This document shows, piece by piece, positions 1 through 11,200 of a stretch of 64,000 nucleotides of DNA. This DNA comes from an uncultured Clostridia bacterium (GTDB lineage Bacteria > Bacillota > Clostridia > Christensenellales > UBA1242). Each line of letters starts with the position of its first letter. The first letter of the stretch is position 1. The position numbers and the translations under genes are program-made. The notes beneath the pieces are model-generated. The model searched no databases, was not told the origin of the DNA, and was given only the letters and a program-made list of their open reading frames with translations. The DNA lies in contig CALWPK010000005.1 of NCBI GenBank assembly GCA_944383415.1, positions 1-64,000 on the forward strand. Direction: 5' to 3'.

Positions 1-3000
1 AGGAACAGTTCGAGTGACGACTTCAGTATACAGAGTCAGGGCGAGAGGATCAAGAAGAATGCGGGTAAGAATAGCAAACGAAAGAAAGCAGCGATAGCCA
101 CTGCTGTAGTTTTGCTAGTCACAGCGAGCGTAGCAATACCTACAGCGGTATACCTATCTAGAAGAAAGGTATCGGTAGATATTGCGAATAACATAGACAT
201 CATACAGGAATATACCATCAACGTGAATCGTGGTAGCACGATCAAGGACATAGTTCCACAAGAGATCGCAGGATATACATTCGTAGGGTTCTACAAGGAT
301 GCCGAACTCACCGTGCCATACAAAGATACGGATAAGATAAATAAAAATATGACCATATATGCCAAATACGAGGCGAATGTATATAAGGTGACTTTCCCAA
401 CCAGCCCGGCATTCACCATAGAGGGCGAAGATATAGTGAACAACCAAGTCGAGATAGAGTACAACACTGAGTATAGATTCAAACTAAATCTCACTACAGG
501 TTATAACGAGAGTGACATCACAGTCAAAGTCAATGGCGAGATCATCACCCCAGATCAAGACGGCTATTATACCCTCACAATCTATGGAGATACACTAGTA
601 GAGGTAGAGGGTGTAAAGATCAACACCTACGAGGTAACCTTCTATGATAGCCTAGAGAAGAACGAGATGTATCAGAATCTAGACATACAATACAACGAAC
701 TCTGCACCTACACAGGCATCACTCCAACTAAGCATAGCACACATACATATACCTACACATTCATAGGCTGGGTAGATGCAGAAGGGAACGAGGTAGATCT
801 AAGTACAACCCGCATAGTGACCGACCTAGAACTCTTCGCCAACTTCCGAGAAGAATATATAGAGTACACGATATCCAAGCCAGAGCAAGTGAATGTGAAA
901 TTCGGAGATCTGTATTTATCCAACACAGCCACACTTCACTATGGAGATATAGTAGAGATAACTTATGACACCACAGAGGGACACGATGTCACTGCTTTTT
1001 CTGTATCAGGAGCAGAGAAAGTAGAGGGGAGTGAGAATCAATATAAGATCACAGGCAACCTAGTGGTCACCTATAGCGAGGAGATACAGACCTTCACAGT
1101 GCAAATAGTGTCTAGCAATTCTGAATATGGTTCAATTAATCAACCTAGCATAACAGTAGAGTATGGCACAGAGATAATAGTCAGTGGCAACACTCTCACA
1201 ATAGGAGAATATACGATCACTGCTACACCTACTGCAGACGACCCGACTTATGACTACGTATTTGTGAATTGGACAAATGCAGTGAGTGAAGTGACAGGAG
1301 ATATAACTATCACTGCGAACTTTGAACGTACGATGGATGAATATGTGGTATCCATAGTGGTAAACAATGCTAGTTATGGTACAGTGAGCAAAGCGAGCGT
1401 AATAGTAAACTACAATACGCCAATCACAGTAGATGGCAATAAACTCACGATCAATGGTCAAGAGATCATCGCCACCGCTACAGCAAGTGACGCACAATAT
1501 ACATATACATTCACAGGATGGACGAATGCAACCGATCCAATCACAGAAGATAGAGAGATCACTGCGAATTTCACCCGAGAGACGAATACCTATACAGTGT
1601 CTATTCAGAGCAACAATGCAGAGTATGGCACAGTAAACACAGCGAGTGTGACAGTAGATTATGGTACGGAAATAACGGTCAGTGGCAACACGATAACGAT
1701 AGGAGACACAACGATAGCAGCCACACCAAGTATCGACACAGCACAATACTCATATTCATTCGATAGTTGGAGCACTGGCAACACTACTGTCACAGGAGAG
1801 ATTACGATCACAGCCACATTCACTCAAGCAGTGCAGACATATACCGTGACTTGGAAGAACTGGGACGGCAGTACATTAGAGACAGATACCTCAGTTCCTT
1901 ACGGCACCACCCCAGAGTATAACGGAGAGACTCCTACACGCGAGGAGACCGCTAGCCATAGTTATACATTCATAGGATGGGATCAAGAGATAAGCCCAGT
2001 CACAGGAGATGTGACATATATCGCCCAATTTAAACAAGCGTATGAGATCCTGCCTTACGAGATCAATGAGGCTGGTGAGATTACGAAATATACAGGCAGT
2101 GCTACAGAGGTAGTGATCCCTAGCAGTTATTCAATGTTGGAAGATGGCACGATTATAGAGGGTTCAGACCATACAATCACAGGCATAGGTGCAAGTGCAT
2201 TTGCTAATAAAAATATCACCAGCATCAGCATACCAGATAGTGTGACCAGCATAGGAAGTCAGGCATTCTATGGTTGTGGCAATCTCACCAGCATCACTAT
2301 ACCAGATAGTGTAACCAGCATAGGATATTCTGCATTCTATTATTGTAGCAGTCTCACCAGCATCACAATACCAGATAATGTAACCAGCATAGGTAGATAT
2401 GCATTCTATTATTGTAGCAGTCTCACCAGCATCACAATACCAGATAATGTAACCAGCATAGGTAGATATGCATTCTATTATTGTAGCAGTCTCACCAGCA
2501 TAACCATACCAGATAGTGTGACCAGCATAGAAGAGGGTGCATTCTCAGGATGTACCAGTCTCGCCAGCGTCACAATCCCAGCGAGCGTGACCAGCATAGG
2601 AGGTTATGCATTCAGTGGATGTAGCAGTTTAAATACAATTGCATTTGAAAATCCTAATGGTTGGTGGGTTCAATCTTATTCTAATATTATTGAATTAAAT
2701 TCTACTGATATAGAGAATACAGAAACATTAATCACATATCTAACTTCAACATATGATAATTATACATGGTATAGGACAGATACAAAGATGCCATTTATTA
2801 TCACAAGTGATGGAATATTGTTGAAATATGTGGGTAGTGAGACAGACGTAGTAATACCTAGTACGTATTCAATCTCGGAAGACGGAGAAGTGATAGCAGG
2901 AGATGATTATTCAATAACCAGCATAGGAGATTATGCATTCGGTTTTTGCAAAAGTCTTACCAGTATAACAATCCCAGCGAGCGTCACTAGCATAGGAAGT

Positions 3001-3975
3001 TCTGCATTCTATGGATGTAGCAGTCTTAGTAGCATCACAATTCCAGCGAGCGTGACCAGCATAGGAAATGGTGCATTCTATGGATGTAGCAGTCTAACCA
3101 GCGTTACCATTGGAGAAGGTGTGACCAGCATAGGAGATGATGCATTCTCAGGATGTACCAGTCTCACCAGCATCACTATACCAGATAGTGTGACCAGCAT
3201 AGGTAGATATGCATTCTCAGGATGTAGCAATCTAGAATATAATATAAAAGATGGAATAAAATATCTAGGCAATGAAACAAATCAATATTTAGTATTGATA
3301 GATGTAGAAGATATATCTCAATCTACATATACTATAGATGAAAATTGTAAGTTTATATATAATTCTGCATTCTCAGGATGTGACAGTCTCACCAGCGTCA
3401 CCATTGGAGAAGGTGTGACCAGCATAGGAAGTTATGCATTCTATAATTGTAGCAAACTTACCAGCGTCACCATTGGAGACGGTGTGACCAGTATAGGAGA
3501 TTATGCATTCTCAGGATGTAGCAGTCTCGAAAGTATAATAGTGGACGAAGGGAACACAGTATATCATAGTGATGGTAATTGCATAATAGAGACAGGAAGC
3601 AAGACATTGATTGTTGGATGTAAGACATCAATTATTCCATCTGATGGAAGTGTGACCAGCATAGGAGAGAGTGCATTCGGTGGATGTAGCAGTCTTAGTA
3701 GCATCACAATCCCAGCGGGCGTCACCAGTATAGGATATTATGCATTCGACGGATGTAGCAGTCTCACCAGTGTGACTATAGAGAGCAATTATGTGTATGC
3801 CAATGCTGGCACGGGATATAATCAATGTGGAAATCTTTTGCAAAATGCTACAGAGGTGCGGGTGCTGATCAGTTGCATTGAAGAGGGTAGCACGAATAGT
3901 TATCTCGAGGACACAGCGACCTTCACCAAGACCACCTCTGAGGACGGATTGTATTATATTTACACAAAAATTTAG
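1..3975 (+). CDS. BspA-like leucine-rich-repeat surface protein, 5' end outside the window
   Basis: The reading frame is open from the first base, so the true start lies upstream. About 1324 residues are visible. A short basic cytoplasmic stretch (residues about 19-32) is followed by one membrane helix (about 33-52), which suggests a type II membrane-anchored exported protein. Residues about 365-680 carry four InlB B-repeat / Listeria-Bacteroides type repeats, recognisable by the F-x-G-W or F-x-N-W element and the TITANF-like ends. Residues about 700-1260 are BspA-type leucine-rich repeats of 23 residues with the pattern LTSITIPDSVTSIG-AF--C. No LPXTG or other C-terminal anchor is present. 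Such proteins are generally adhesins or surface scaffolds; the ligand cannot be inferred. GC content and the use of ATA, CTA and CTC codons look higher than in the genes to the right, which may reflect repeat expansion or transfer. Confidence 0.85.
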   Translation, partial: RNSSSDDFSIQSQGERIKKNAGKNSKRKKAAIATAVVLLVTASVAIPTAVYLSRRKVSVDIANNIDIIQEYTINVNRGSTIKDIVPQEIAGYTFVGFYKDAELTVPYKDTDKINKNMTIYAKYEANVYKVTFPTSPAFTIEGEDIVNNQVEIEYNTEYRFKLNLTTGYNESDITVKVNGEIITPDQDGYYTLTIYGDTLVEVEGVKINTYEVTFYDSLEKNEMYQNLDIQYNELCTYTGITPTKHSTHTYTYTFIGWVDAEGNEVDLSTTRIVTDLELFANFREEYIEYTISKPEQVNVKFGDLYLSNTATLHYGDIVEITYDTTEGHDVTAFSVSGAEKVEGSENQYKITGNLVVTYSEEIQTFTVQIVSSNSEYGSINQPSITVEYGTEIIVSGNTLTIGEYTITATPTADDPTYDYVFVNWTNAVSEVTGDITITANFERTMDEYVVSIVVNNASYGTVSKASVIVNYNTPITVDGNKLTINGQEIIATATASDAQYTYTFTGWTNATDPITEDREITANFTRETNTYTVSIQSNNAEYGTVNTASVTVDYGTEITVSGNTITIGDTTIAATPSIDTAQYSYSFDSWSTGNTTVTGEITITATFTQAVQTYTVTWKNWDGSTLETDTSVPYGTTPEYNGETPTREETASHSYTFIGWDQEISPVTGDVTYIAQFKQAYEILPYEINEAGEITKYTGSATEVVIPSSYSMLEDGTIIEGSDHTITGIGASAFANKNITSISIPDSVTSIGSQAFYGCGNLTSITIPDSVTSIGYSAFYYCSSLTSITIPDNVTSIGRYAFYYCSSLTSITIPDNVTSIGRYAFYYCSSLTSITIPDSVTSIEEGAFSGCTSLASVTIPASVTSIGGYAFSGCSSLNTIAFENPNGWWVQSYSNIIELNSTDIENTETLITYLTSTYDNYTWYRTDTKMPFIITSDGILLKYVGSETDVVIPSTYSISEDGEVIAGDDYSITSIGDYAFGFCKSLTSITIPASVTSIGSSAFYGCSSLSSITIPASVTSIGNGAFYGCSSLTSVTIGEGVTSIGDDAFSGCTSLTSITIPDSVTSIGRYAFSGCSNLEYNIKDGIKYLGNETNQYLVLIDVEDISQSTYTIDENCKFIYNSAFSGCDSLTSVTIGEGVTSIGSYAFYNCSKLTSVTIGDGVTSIGDYAFSGCSSLESIIVDEGNTVYHSDGNCIIETGSKTLIVGCKTSIIPSDGSVTSIGESAFGGCSSLSSITIPAGVTSIGYYAFDGCSSLTSVTIESNYVYANAGTGYNQCGNLLQNATEVRVLISCIEEGSTNSYLEDTATFTKTTSEDGLYYIYTKI
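2215..3780 (+). repeat. 69-bp coding repeats of the BspA-type LRR array
   Basis: The array consists of 69-base units, each encoding one 23-residue leucine-rich repeat. Units at 2341-2409 and 2410-2478 are identical, and the identity continues into the next unit, which points to recent tandem duplication. Unit groups are separated by non-repeat spacers at about 2625-2900, 3235-3360 and 3535-3650. Repeat number could vary by slippage or recombination without breaking the frame, because the unit is a multiple of three. Confidence 0.85.
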
Positions 3976-4009
3976 TTAAACAAATTTTATTTACGATACA
4001 GATTTTATA

Positions 4010-4053
4010 GATTCATAGTCTAAATTCGTAGTTTGGCTATGAATCTTTTGTTT
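4010..4053 (+). terminator. Rho-independent terminator of the LRR protein gene
   Basis: A perfect 9-bp inverted repeat (GATTCATAG at 4010-4018 with CTATGAATC at 4037-4045) is followed by TTTTGTTT. It lies 35 bases after the stop codon and separates this gene from rpoB. The 18-base loop is long, so strength is uncertain. Confidence 0.65.
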
Positions 4054-4308
4054 CATATATCTATCAGTTCCTCGACAGTATTCGATTAATATTGGCTAGA
4101 ATATAGTCATTAGTATTATTTATTGTCATTATATAAATCTATAATATAATGATTCAATGTCATAGCATTTATCAATGAAACGACATATTATACTGAGGCG
4201 TTCAAGCGAGCGTATATTTTTAATTTGTAAAATTGGTTATTGAAGATTCGATAGTTTAAATTGTTAATATCGTGTCAAAAATTAATTGAAAATATTTGTT
4301 AAATTCTA

Positions 4309-4337
4309 TTGACATTAATTGTATATTATGTTATGAT
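4309..4337 (+). promoter_or_regulatory. Promoter of rpoB-rpoC
   Basis: TTGACA at 4309-4314 and TATGAT at 4332-4337 are separated by exactly 17 bases. Transcription would start near 4344, leaving a leader of about 90 bases. This shows that rpoB is transcribed from its own promoter here rather than only as the end of a ribosomal-protein operon. Confidence 0.8.
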
Positions 4338-4354
4338 TGACTAGATTGAACGAT

Positions 4355-4408
4355 TGTCCCTAGTCAAAACTGTATGAATTCACATCAGTTTTTACATTAT
4401 GTAGGGGA
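4355..4408 (+). promoter_or_regulatory. Stem-loop in the rpoB leader
   Basis: AAAACTG (4366-4372) pairs with CAGTTTT (4386-4392), extended by ATG/CAT across a one-base bulge. CCCTA (4358-4362) can pair with TAGGG (4402-4406) outside it. The T-run in the right arm makes it resemble a weak attenuator. It may set rpoBC expression or only stabilise the message; no known leader family was recognised. Confidence 0.4.
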
Positions 4409-4432
4409 AACATCTGAATAAGGAGTTTATGA

Positions 4433-7400
4433 ATGAATTCAAACACACTCAACATCAAGAAAATTAAAAATGGTAAGGCTGAGAGATATAGTTTTGCAAA
4501 AAAAGAAGTCCCATACACAATGCCAAACCTACTGAACATTCAAATTGAATCGTATAAAAAATTCCTAGAAGAAGATATTGGGGAAGTTTTGAACGAATTT
4601 AATCCTATTATAGACTACTCAAACAGGGCTGAGTTGTCTTTTTTGGGTTATTCCGTAGACAAAACACCAAAATTTTCTTGGGCTGAATGCAAGCGTAGAC
4701 AGACAAGTTACACTGTTCCGCTGAAAGTGAATGTTCGTCTGTTGGTGAAAGAAACTGGTCAAATTATGGATCAGGAAGTGTTTTTGGGCGATATACCTTA
4801 TATGTCTAATGATGGCGGATTCATTTGCAACGGCGTTGAGCGTGTCGTTTTGAACCAACTCATCAAGTCCCCCGGCGTTGTGTTCACTGGGGAATTGAAT
4901 AAATATGGGCGTATGGACTATTTCGGCTCTATTCAACCTAGCCACGGTATGTGGATCCAGACCGAGCAGGTGACTGGTGATTCTCTTCGCGTGATCGTGG
5001 AAAGAAAGTTTAAAATGAGTCTGGGTGTTTTGCTGAAATGTTTTGGCTATACCAACGAAGAATTGTTGGATATTTTTGCACACCATCCTTTCATCGTTAA
5101 TACGCTAGACAAGGAGCAACAGATCACTCAAGAAGATGCATTGATCGAGTTTGGTAGAAGGACTCGTCCAGGCGAAATCCCTAATCCTGAGAACACTTTG
5201 TCATACATAAATGACAGATTCTTCAATATTCAACAATACAATCTTGAAAAGGTTGGTCGTTTCAAATTGAACAAAAAATTGTCACTTGCAAATCGTATTG
5301 CAAATCAGGTGGCAGCGGAAGATATAAAATTGGGCAAAAAATTGTTTGTTTCCAAAGGAGAAATAATCTCGGTAGAGCAAGCAAATGCCATCCAGAATGC
5401 AGGTATAAATAGTGCCGATGTCTTGCTGGATGAAAAAGTGGTACACGTAGTGGGAAACAAGCGTGTAGATTTGTTTGCGTATGCCAAATTGAATCCTGAA
5501 GAATTCGGCATCACCGAACTCGTTTATCTACCATTGCTGCAACAGATAATGAAAGAAAACAAAGATGATGAAAATGCACTCCGCGCCACTATCAAGGCAA
5601 ATGCTAGGAAACTTGAAGATTATCAAGTCACTTTGGATGATATCCTCGCAACAGTCAGTTATCACTTGAATTTGATAGATGGTTTGGGCGAAACTGATGA
5701 AATTGATAACCTTTCTATGAGAAGAGTGGCTACTAGTGGCGAACTATTGAAAAACCAATTCCGTAGCGGTATGGTGAAACTTCAAACTCAAGTGCGTGAG
5801 GCATTGCAGAGTCGTGATCTTACAGACGTTACACCAAATCAGATCGTCAATGCTAGACAAATCAATAAAATTTTCAAAGAATTTATGGCGACAAATCAGT
5901 TGAGTGCCTTGATGGATCAAACTAACCCTGCTGCGAGTCTAAGGAACAAGAGACGTCTATCATCATTCGGTAAGGGTGGTGTCAAGAAAGAACGTGCTAC
6001 GGTAGAGGTCCGTGATATCAACCCATCTCACTATGGGCGTATATGTGTGGTTGAAACTCCAGAAGGTCAGCCTATCGGATTGATGACTTCGCTCGCAGCC
6101 TATGCACGCGTGAATAGATATGGATTCATAGAAACACCTTATAGAAAAGTGGATCCAAACACGCACAAATTGACAGATGACATCGTATTCTTGATGGCGG
6201 ATGAGGAACGTGGACATTACATCGCTCAGGCGACAGTCGATGTGGATGATAAAAATGTGCTTCAATCTGGATATATTGATTGTAGACACAATGGTCAGAC
6301 CGCTCGCGTAGATTCTAATATGATTGATTTGATCGATTTGTCACCTAGACAGTTGCTGTCTGTTGGTGCAGATCTGATTCCTTTCGTTGAGCACTGTGCG
6401 GCTAACCGTGCATTGATGGGATGTAATATGCAATGTCAGTCCGTTCCATTGATCCGATCCGAAAGTCCTATCGTGGGTACAGGTATTGAGCATAAAATTG
6501 CCGTTGACTCAGGCGCTCTCATTATGGCAGAGCAAGACGGCGTATGCAAATATGTTTCAAGCGATTATATCACGATGGAATATGATGACGGCTCGATTGT
6601 AAATCATAAATTGCGCAAATTTGAACGAACCAATGAAAAGGCTTGTTTCAATCAAAAACCTATCGTTAAAAAGGGCGAAAGAGTGAAAAAGGGTGATGTG
6701 CTAGTAGATGGTGCGTCTACACAAAATGGAGAATTGGCACTCGGAAAGAATTTGACTGTAGCATTTATGAACTGGGAAGGATACAACTTCGAGGATGCTA
6801 TCCTTGTCAATGAAAGAATAGTGCGTGATGATGTGTTCACATCTATCAGCATTCAGCAAGTCAGAACTGAGGCAAGAACTACTAAATTAGGTGATGAAGA
6901 GATCACTCGTGATATTGCTGGTGTTGGCGAAGATGCGTTGAAGAACCTTGATGAAAATGGTATCGTTCGTATTGGTACAGAGGTCAAGGTGGGTGATATA
7001 TTGGTAGGTAAAGTTACTCCTAAGGGAGAAACTGACCTTACTCCTGAAGAAAGACTACTCAAAGCAATCTTTGGTGAGAAAACAAAGGAAGTCAAGAACA
7101 CTTCTTTGAAAGTAAAACACGGAGAAGAAGGGGTGGTCGTTGGCGTTGAAATTCTGTCTAGAAAGAATAAGGACGAACTGGATGCTGGTGTAAACGTGAT
7201 GGTGAAAGTCTACATTGCGCAAAAACGTATCCTTCAAGTCGGAGATAAACTTGCTGGACGTTATGGTAACAAAGGTGTAATATCTGTGGTATTGCCAGAA
7301 TCGGATATGCCATATATGCCAAACGGTGAAACTGTGGATATTGTGTTGAACCCACTAGGTATTCCATCTCGTATGAACTTGGGACAACTGCTTGAAATGC

Positions 7401-8116
7401 ATCTTGGACTTGCTGCCAAATCACTCGATTGGAAAATTGCTAGCCCTGCATTTGATGGAGCGAAAGAGGAAGATATTAGAGAATTGTTGCGTGCAAATAA
7501 TCTTCCAGAAGACGGGAAAATGCAATTGTATGATGGTAGGACTGGACTTCCATTTGAAAACAAGACGACTGTTGGCGTGATGTATATGTTGAAACTGATC
7601 CACATGGTGGATGACAAGATTCACGCACGTGGCATTGGTACGTATGCACTTATCACTCAGCAACCTCTTGGCGGTCGTGGTCAACTCGGCGGTCAGAGAT
7701 TCGGTGAAATGGAAGTGTGGGCACTAGAAGCGTATGGAGCATCTAGACTGCTTCAAGAAATGCTTACTATCAAATCGGACGATGTGGAAGGAAGGATCAA
7801 GACTTATGAGGCTATCGTAAAAGGCGAACCTATCCCAGAACCCGGTATGCCAGAGTCGTTCAAAGTGTTGGTAAAAGAAATGCAAGGCCTATGCCTAGAT
7901 GTGAAAATCCTGACGGCAGACAATCACGAACTTTCAATCAATGAAGTCAGCGAAGAGGGCGATGAAGTCAGTGCCATCGAACCTGTCAACAAGCAGGCAC
8001 TTGAAGATGTCACAGTCGAATTTGACGATATTCAAAATAATTACGAGAGTGATATCAACAGCAGTGCATTCGATGAATCCGCATTGTTTGACGATCTAGA
8101 TGATTCGGATGAATAA
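4433..8116 (+). CDS. rpoB: DNA-directed RNA polymerase subunit beta
   Basis: This is the beta subunit of bacterial RNA polymerase, forming one half of the catalytic cleft and the rifampicin pocket. At 1227 residues it has the usual length for the phylum. The rifampicin region (SALMDQTNPAASLRNKRR), the VVETPEGQPIGLM segment, and the C-terminal QPLGGRGQLGGQRFGEMEVW signature are all clear. The start is the ATG 7 bases after AAGGAG (4420-4425); the ATG at 4429 is in another frame. The last 45 residues are an acidic extension. At E. coli-equivalent positions 513 and 526 the usual Gln and His are Ala and Asn, which should weaken rifampicin binding. It is followed by rpoC after 125 bases. Confidence 0.98.
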   Translation: MNSNTLNIKKIKNGKAERYSFAKKEVPYTMPNLLNIQIESYKKFLEEDIGEVLNEFNPIIDYSNRAELSFLGYSVDKTPKFSWAECKRRQTSYTVPLKVNVRLLVKETGQIMDQEVFLGDIPYMSNDGGFICNGVERVVLNQLIKSPGVVFTGELNKYGRMDYFGSIQPSHGMWIQTEQVTGDSLRVIVERKFKMSLGVLLKCFGYTNEELLDIFAHHPFIVNTLDKEQQITQEDALIEFGRRTRPGEIPNPENTLSYINDRFFNIQQYNLEKVGRFKLNKKLSLANRIANQVAAEDIKLGKKLFVSKGEIISVEQANAIQNAGINSADVLLDEKVVHVVGNKRVDLFAYAKLNPEEFGITELVYLPLLQQIMKENKDDENALRATIKANARKLEDYQVTLDDILATVSYHLNLIDGLGETDEIDNLSMRRVATSGELLKNQFRSGMVKLQTQVREALQSRDLTDVTPNQIVNARQINKIFKEFMATNQLSALMDQTNPAASLRNKRRLSSFGKGGVKKERATVEVRDINPSHYGRICVVETPEGQPIGLMTSLAAYARVNRYGFIETPYRKVDPNTHKLTDDIVFLMADEERGHYIAQATVDVDDKNVLQSGYIDCRHNGQTARVDSNMIDLIDLSPRQLLSVGADLIPFVEHCAANRALMGCNMQCQSVPLIRSESPIVGTGIEHKIAVDSGALIMAEQDGVCKYVSSDYITMEYDDGSIVNHKLRKFERTNEKACFNQKPIVKKGERVKKGDVLVDGASTQNGELALGKNLTVAFMNWEGYNFEDAILVNERIVRDDVFTSISIQQVRTEARTTKLGDEEITRDIAGVGEDALKNLDENGIVRIGTEVKVGDILVGKVTPKGETDLTPEERLLKAIFGEKTKEVKNTSLKVKHGEEGVVVGVEILSRKNKDELDAGVNVMVKVYIAQKRILQVGDKLAGRYGNKGVISVVLPESDMPYMPNGETVDIVLNPLGIPSRMNLGQLLEMHLGLAAKSLDWKIASPAFDGAKEEDIRELLRANNLPEDGKMQLYDGRTGLPFENKTTVGVMYMLKLIHMVDDKIHARGIGTYALITQQPLGGRGQLGGQRFGEMEVWALEAYGASRLLQEMLTIKSDDVEGRIKTYEAIVKGEPIPEPGMPESFKVLVKEMQGLCLDVKILTADNHELSINEVSEEGDEVSAIEPVNKQALEDVTVEFDDIQNNYESDINSSAFDESALFDDLDDSDE

Positions 8117-8241
8117 ACTGCGACGTATGTGATTTGTATTATCTATTAGATTAATTCAACTCTAATACAGCCAAACGTTAGATGTAAATATACTCAAAAC
8201 AATTTACTTGTTAGAAATATACAGTTTTTAGGAGAAATATA

Positions 8242-11200
8242 ATGTTTGAATTAAACAATTTTGACTCAATTCGTGTAGGTATCGCTTCCCCTGAGACCAT
8301 TAGAAGTTGGTCTAGAGGAGAGGTGACAAAGCCTGAAACTATCAATTATCGTACACAAAAGCCTGAAAAGGATGGATTGTTTTGTGAGCGTATTTTTGGA
8401 CCTAAAAAAGATTGGGAATGCCATTGCGGAAAATATAAGAGAGTGAGGTACAAAGGCGTAGTCTGCGATAAGTGTGGTGTAGAAGTCACTCGTAGCAAAG
8501 TGAGACGTGAACGTATGGGTCATATTGAACTCGCAACTCCAGTTAGCCATATATGGTTTTTCAAAGGTGTCCCATCTCGTATTGGTATAATTCTAGATAT
8601 GTCTCCAAAGCAGTTGGATGAGGTGCTATATTATGTTAGTTATGTAGTGCTTGACCCAAAGAATACAGAATTTACTTACAAACAAATAATCAGAGATAGA
8701 GAATATCGTGAAGCACTTGAGAAATATGGTCCTAACGGATTTAGAGCAGGTATGGGTGCTGAGGCGATTAAAGAACTTTTGAACAACATCGATCTAGAGA
8801 AAGAGCGCGATGAATTGACCGAAATTATGCGCACCAGCAAAGGTCAAAGGAAATTGAAAGCCACCAAAAGACTTGAGGTCGTAGAAGCCTTTATCAAGAG
8901 TGGAAACAAACCTAGTTGGATGATACTAGATGTTATTCCAGTGATACCACCAGATTTGCGTCCACTTGTTCAGATTGATGGCGGAAAATTCGCAGCATCT
9001 GACCTAAATGATTTGTATCGTAGAGTAATAAATAGAAATAATAGGCTTAAAAAATTGATTGAATTAGGTGCCCCTGAGATCATTATCAGAAATGAAAAGA
9101 GAATGTTGCAGGAAGCAGTTGATGCACTGTTCGATAATGGTAAGCGTGGCAGAGCAGTGCAAGGAAGCAGACAGCGGGACTTGAAGTCACTCACCGCATC
9201 TTTGAAAGGTAAGCACGGACGTTTCCGTCAAAATTTGCTAGGAAAACGTGTGGACTATTCTGGACGTAGCGTTATTGTCGTGGGTCCTGAATTGAAGATC
9301 TATCAGTGCGGACTACCTAAAATGATGGCACTTGAATTGTTTAGACCATTTATCATCAAGCGTTTGCTCGAACTCAATGCAACCAACAATTTGAAGAAAG
9401 CAACTCGTATGATAGATCAGGAACGTCCTATTGTATACGATATCTTGTCTGAAGTTGTACAAGGTCACCCAGTGCTACTCAACCGTGCACCTACTTTGCA
9501 CAAATTGAGTGTACAAGCATTTGAGCCAATCCTTGTAGAAGGAAAAGCAATTAGATTGCCTCCTCTTGCGTGTGGCGGATTCAACGCCGACTTCGATGGT
9601 GACCAGATGAGTATTCATGTACCATTGTCTGTAGAGGCAAGGACAGAGGCTAGAATGCTTTTGTTAGCATCAAACAATGTTTTGAAACCAAGTGACGGTA
9701 GTCCAAATATGGTACCTAGCCAAGATATGATTTTGGGTAACTACTATATCACAGCCATTCGCGAGGGAACGAAAGGTGAGGGTATGACCTTCGGTAGTGA
9801 AGATGAGGCTCAACTTGCTTATGAAAACGGAGAGTTGAGTTTGCAAGCCAAGATAAATATTAGAAGGACTGTCGAATTTGAAGGTCAAAAATATACGGGT
9901 AGAATTGAAACGACCTTAGGAAGAATCATTTTCAATAGTATAATCCCTCAAGATTTGGGTTTTGTAGATAGAACCAAAAAAGAAAATATTTTCCATTATG
10001 AGATTGAAAAAGAATTCAAGAAAGGAGATTATTCAAGTCTTATCGAAACTTGCTATAGAAAGCACGGCACTAATCCTACTGTTACTATGATAGACAATAT
10101 CAAAAATATGGGATTCAAATATTCGACTCTTGCTAGCATATCGTTTTCAATATTTGATATTCTTGAAGCAAAAGAGAAAGATCAAATGATTGAAGATGCT
10201 GATAAAGTTGTCAAACAAAATGATTCTATGTATATGCAAGGTTTCATCAGTTATAATGATAAGAAATCAAAGAATATCGCTATTTGGGAAGAGACTGCTA
10301 ATAAAGTTATGAAAGTGACTAGTGGAGAATTTGACAAATTCAATCCATTGAAAGTCATCATTACATCAAAAGCACGTGGTGGTGAAGACTCATTGAAACA
10401 ACTTAGCGGTATGTTGGGTAATATGGCATCTGCTAGTGGTGGAGATAGTGATGTGCCGGTTAAGTCGAACTTTAGACGTGGACTAAGTTCACTAGAATAT
10501 TATAGTGCGGCACGTGGTAGCCGTAAACAGTTGATGGATACAGCGCTCAAGACTGCTGACTCAGGATATTTGACAAGAAGGCTTGTAGATATTGCTCAGG
10601 ATACTACTGTCACAGAAGAAGATTGTTTCGCAAATCTTGGCGAATCAGTGAAAGGTATTGAAGTGACTGCAATTATTAGTAATGGTGCAGAAGTTGAGTC
10701 ATTGTTCAATCGAATTGTTGGAAGATTTACTTCAGCGCCTGTAATTGATCCTAAGACTAAGAAAGAAATATGTGGTGAAGACGTATTCATCACCAATGAA
10801 TTGGCACAAGAAATTGTTAATGCCGGTATTGAAAAAGTTCAAATTAGAAGTTTGCTAACCTGCAAAGCGAAATCTGGCGTGTGTGCTAAATGTTATGGTA
10901 GAGATATGTCTACAAATGATATTGTCCACGTAGGAGAGGCGGTTGGTGTCATCGCGGCTCAATCAATCGGTGAACCTGGTACGCAGTTGGTGCTTCGTAC
11001 GTTCCACAGCGGTGGTACAGCGTCTGCGGATATCACTACAGGTCTTCCAAGAGTAGAAGAAATATTCGAAGCACGAAATCCTAAAGGTGCTGCTGTGATG
11101 TGTGACATCGGCGGAAAGGTGACTATCAACCAGGTAGACAAACGATACGAAGTTGTCATCAAGGGTAGCACGGATGAGAGTTATCTATTGCCATTTGGCT

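Noticed and set aside
1132..1746. Open frame antisense to the InlB-type repeats
   Set aside because: It arises from the repetitive sense codons; the Cys/Arg/Tyr-rich translation is not protein-like.
2215..3780. Regular repeats that could suggest a CRISPR array
   Set aside because: The 69-base units lie in frame inside a long coding sequence and encode 23-residue LRRs, without unique spacers of CRISPR type.
7392..7684. Several open frames on both strands within rpoB
   Set aside because: They overlap the conserved C-terminal part of RpoB and lack independent start signals.
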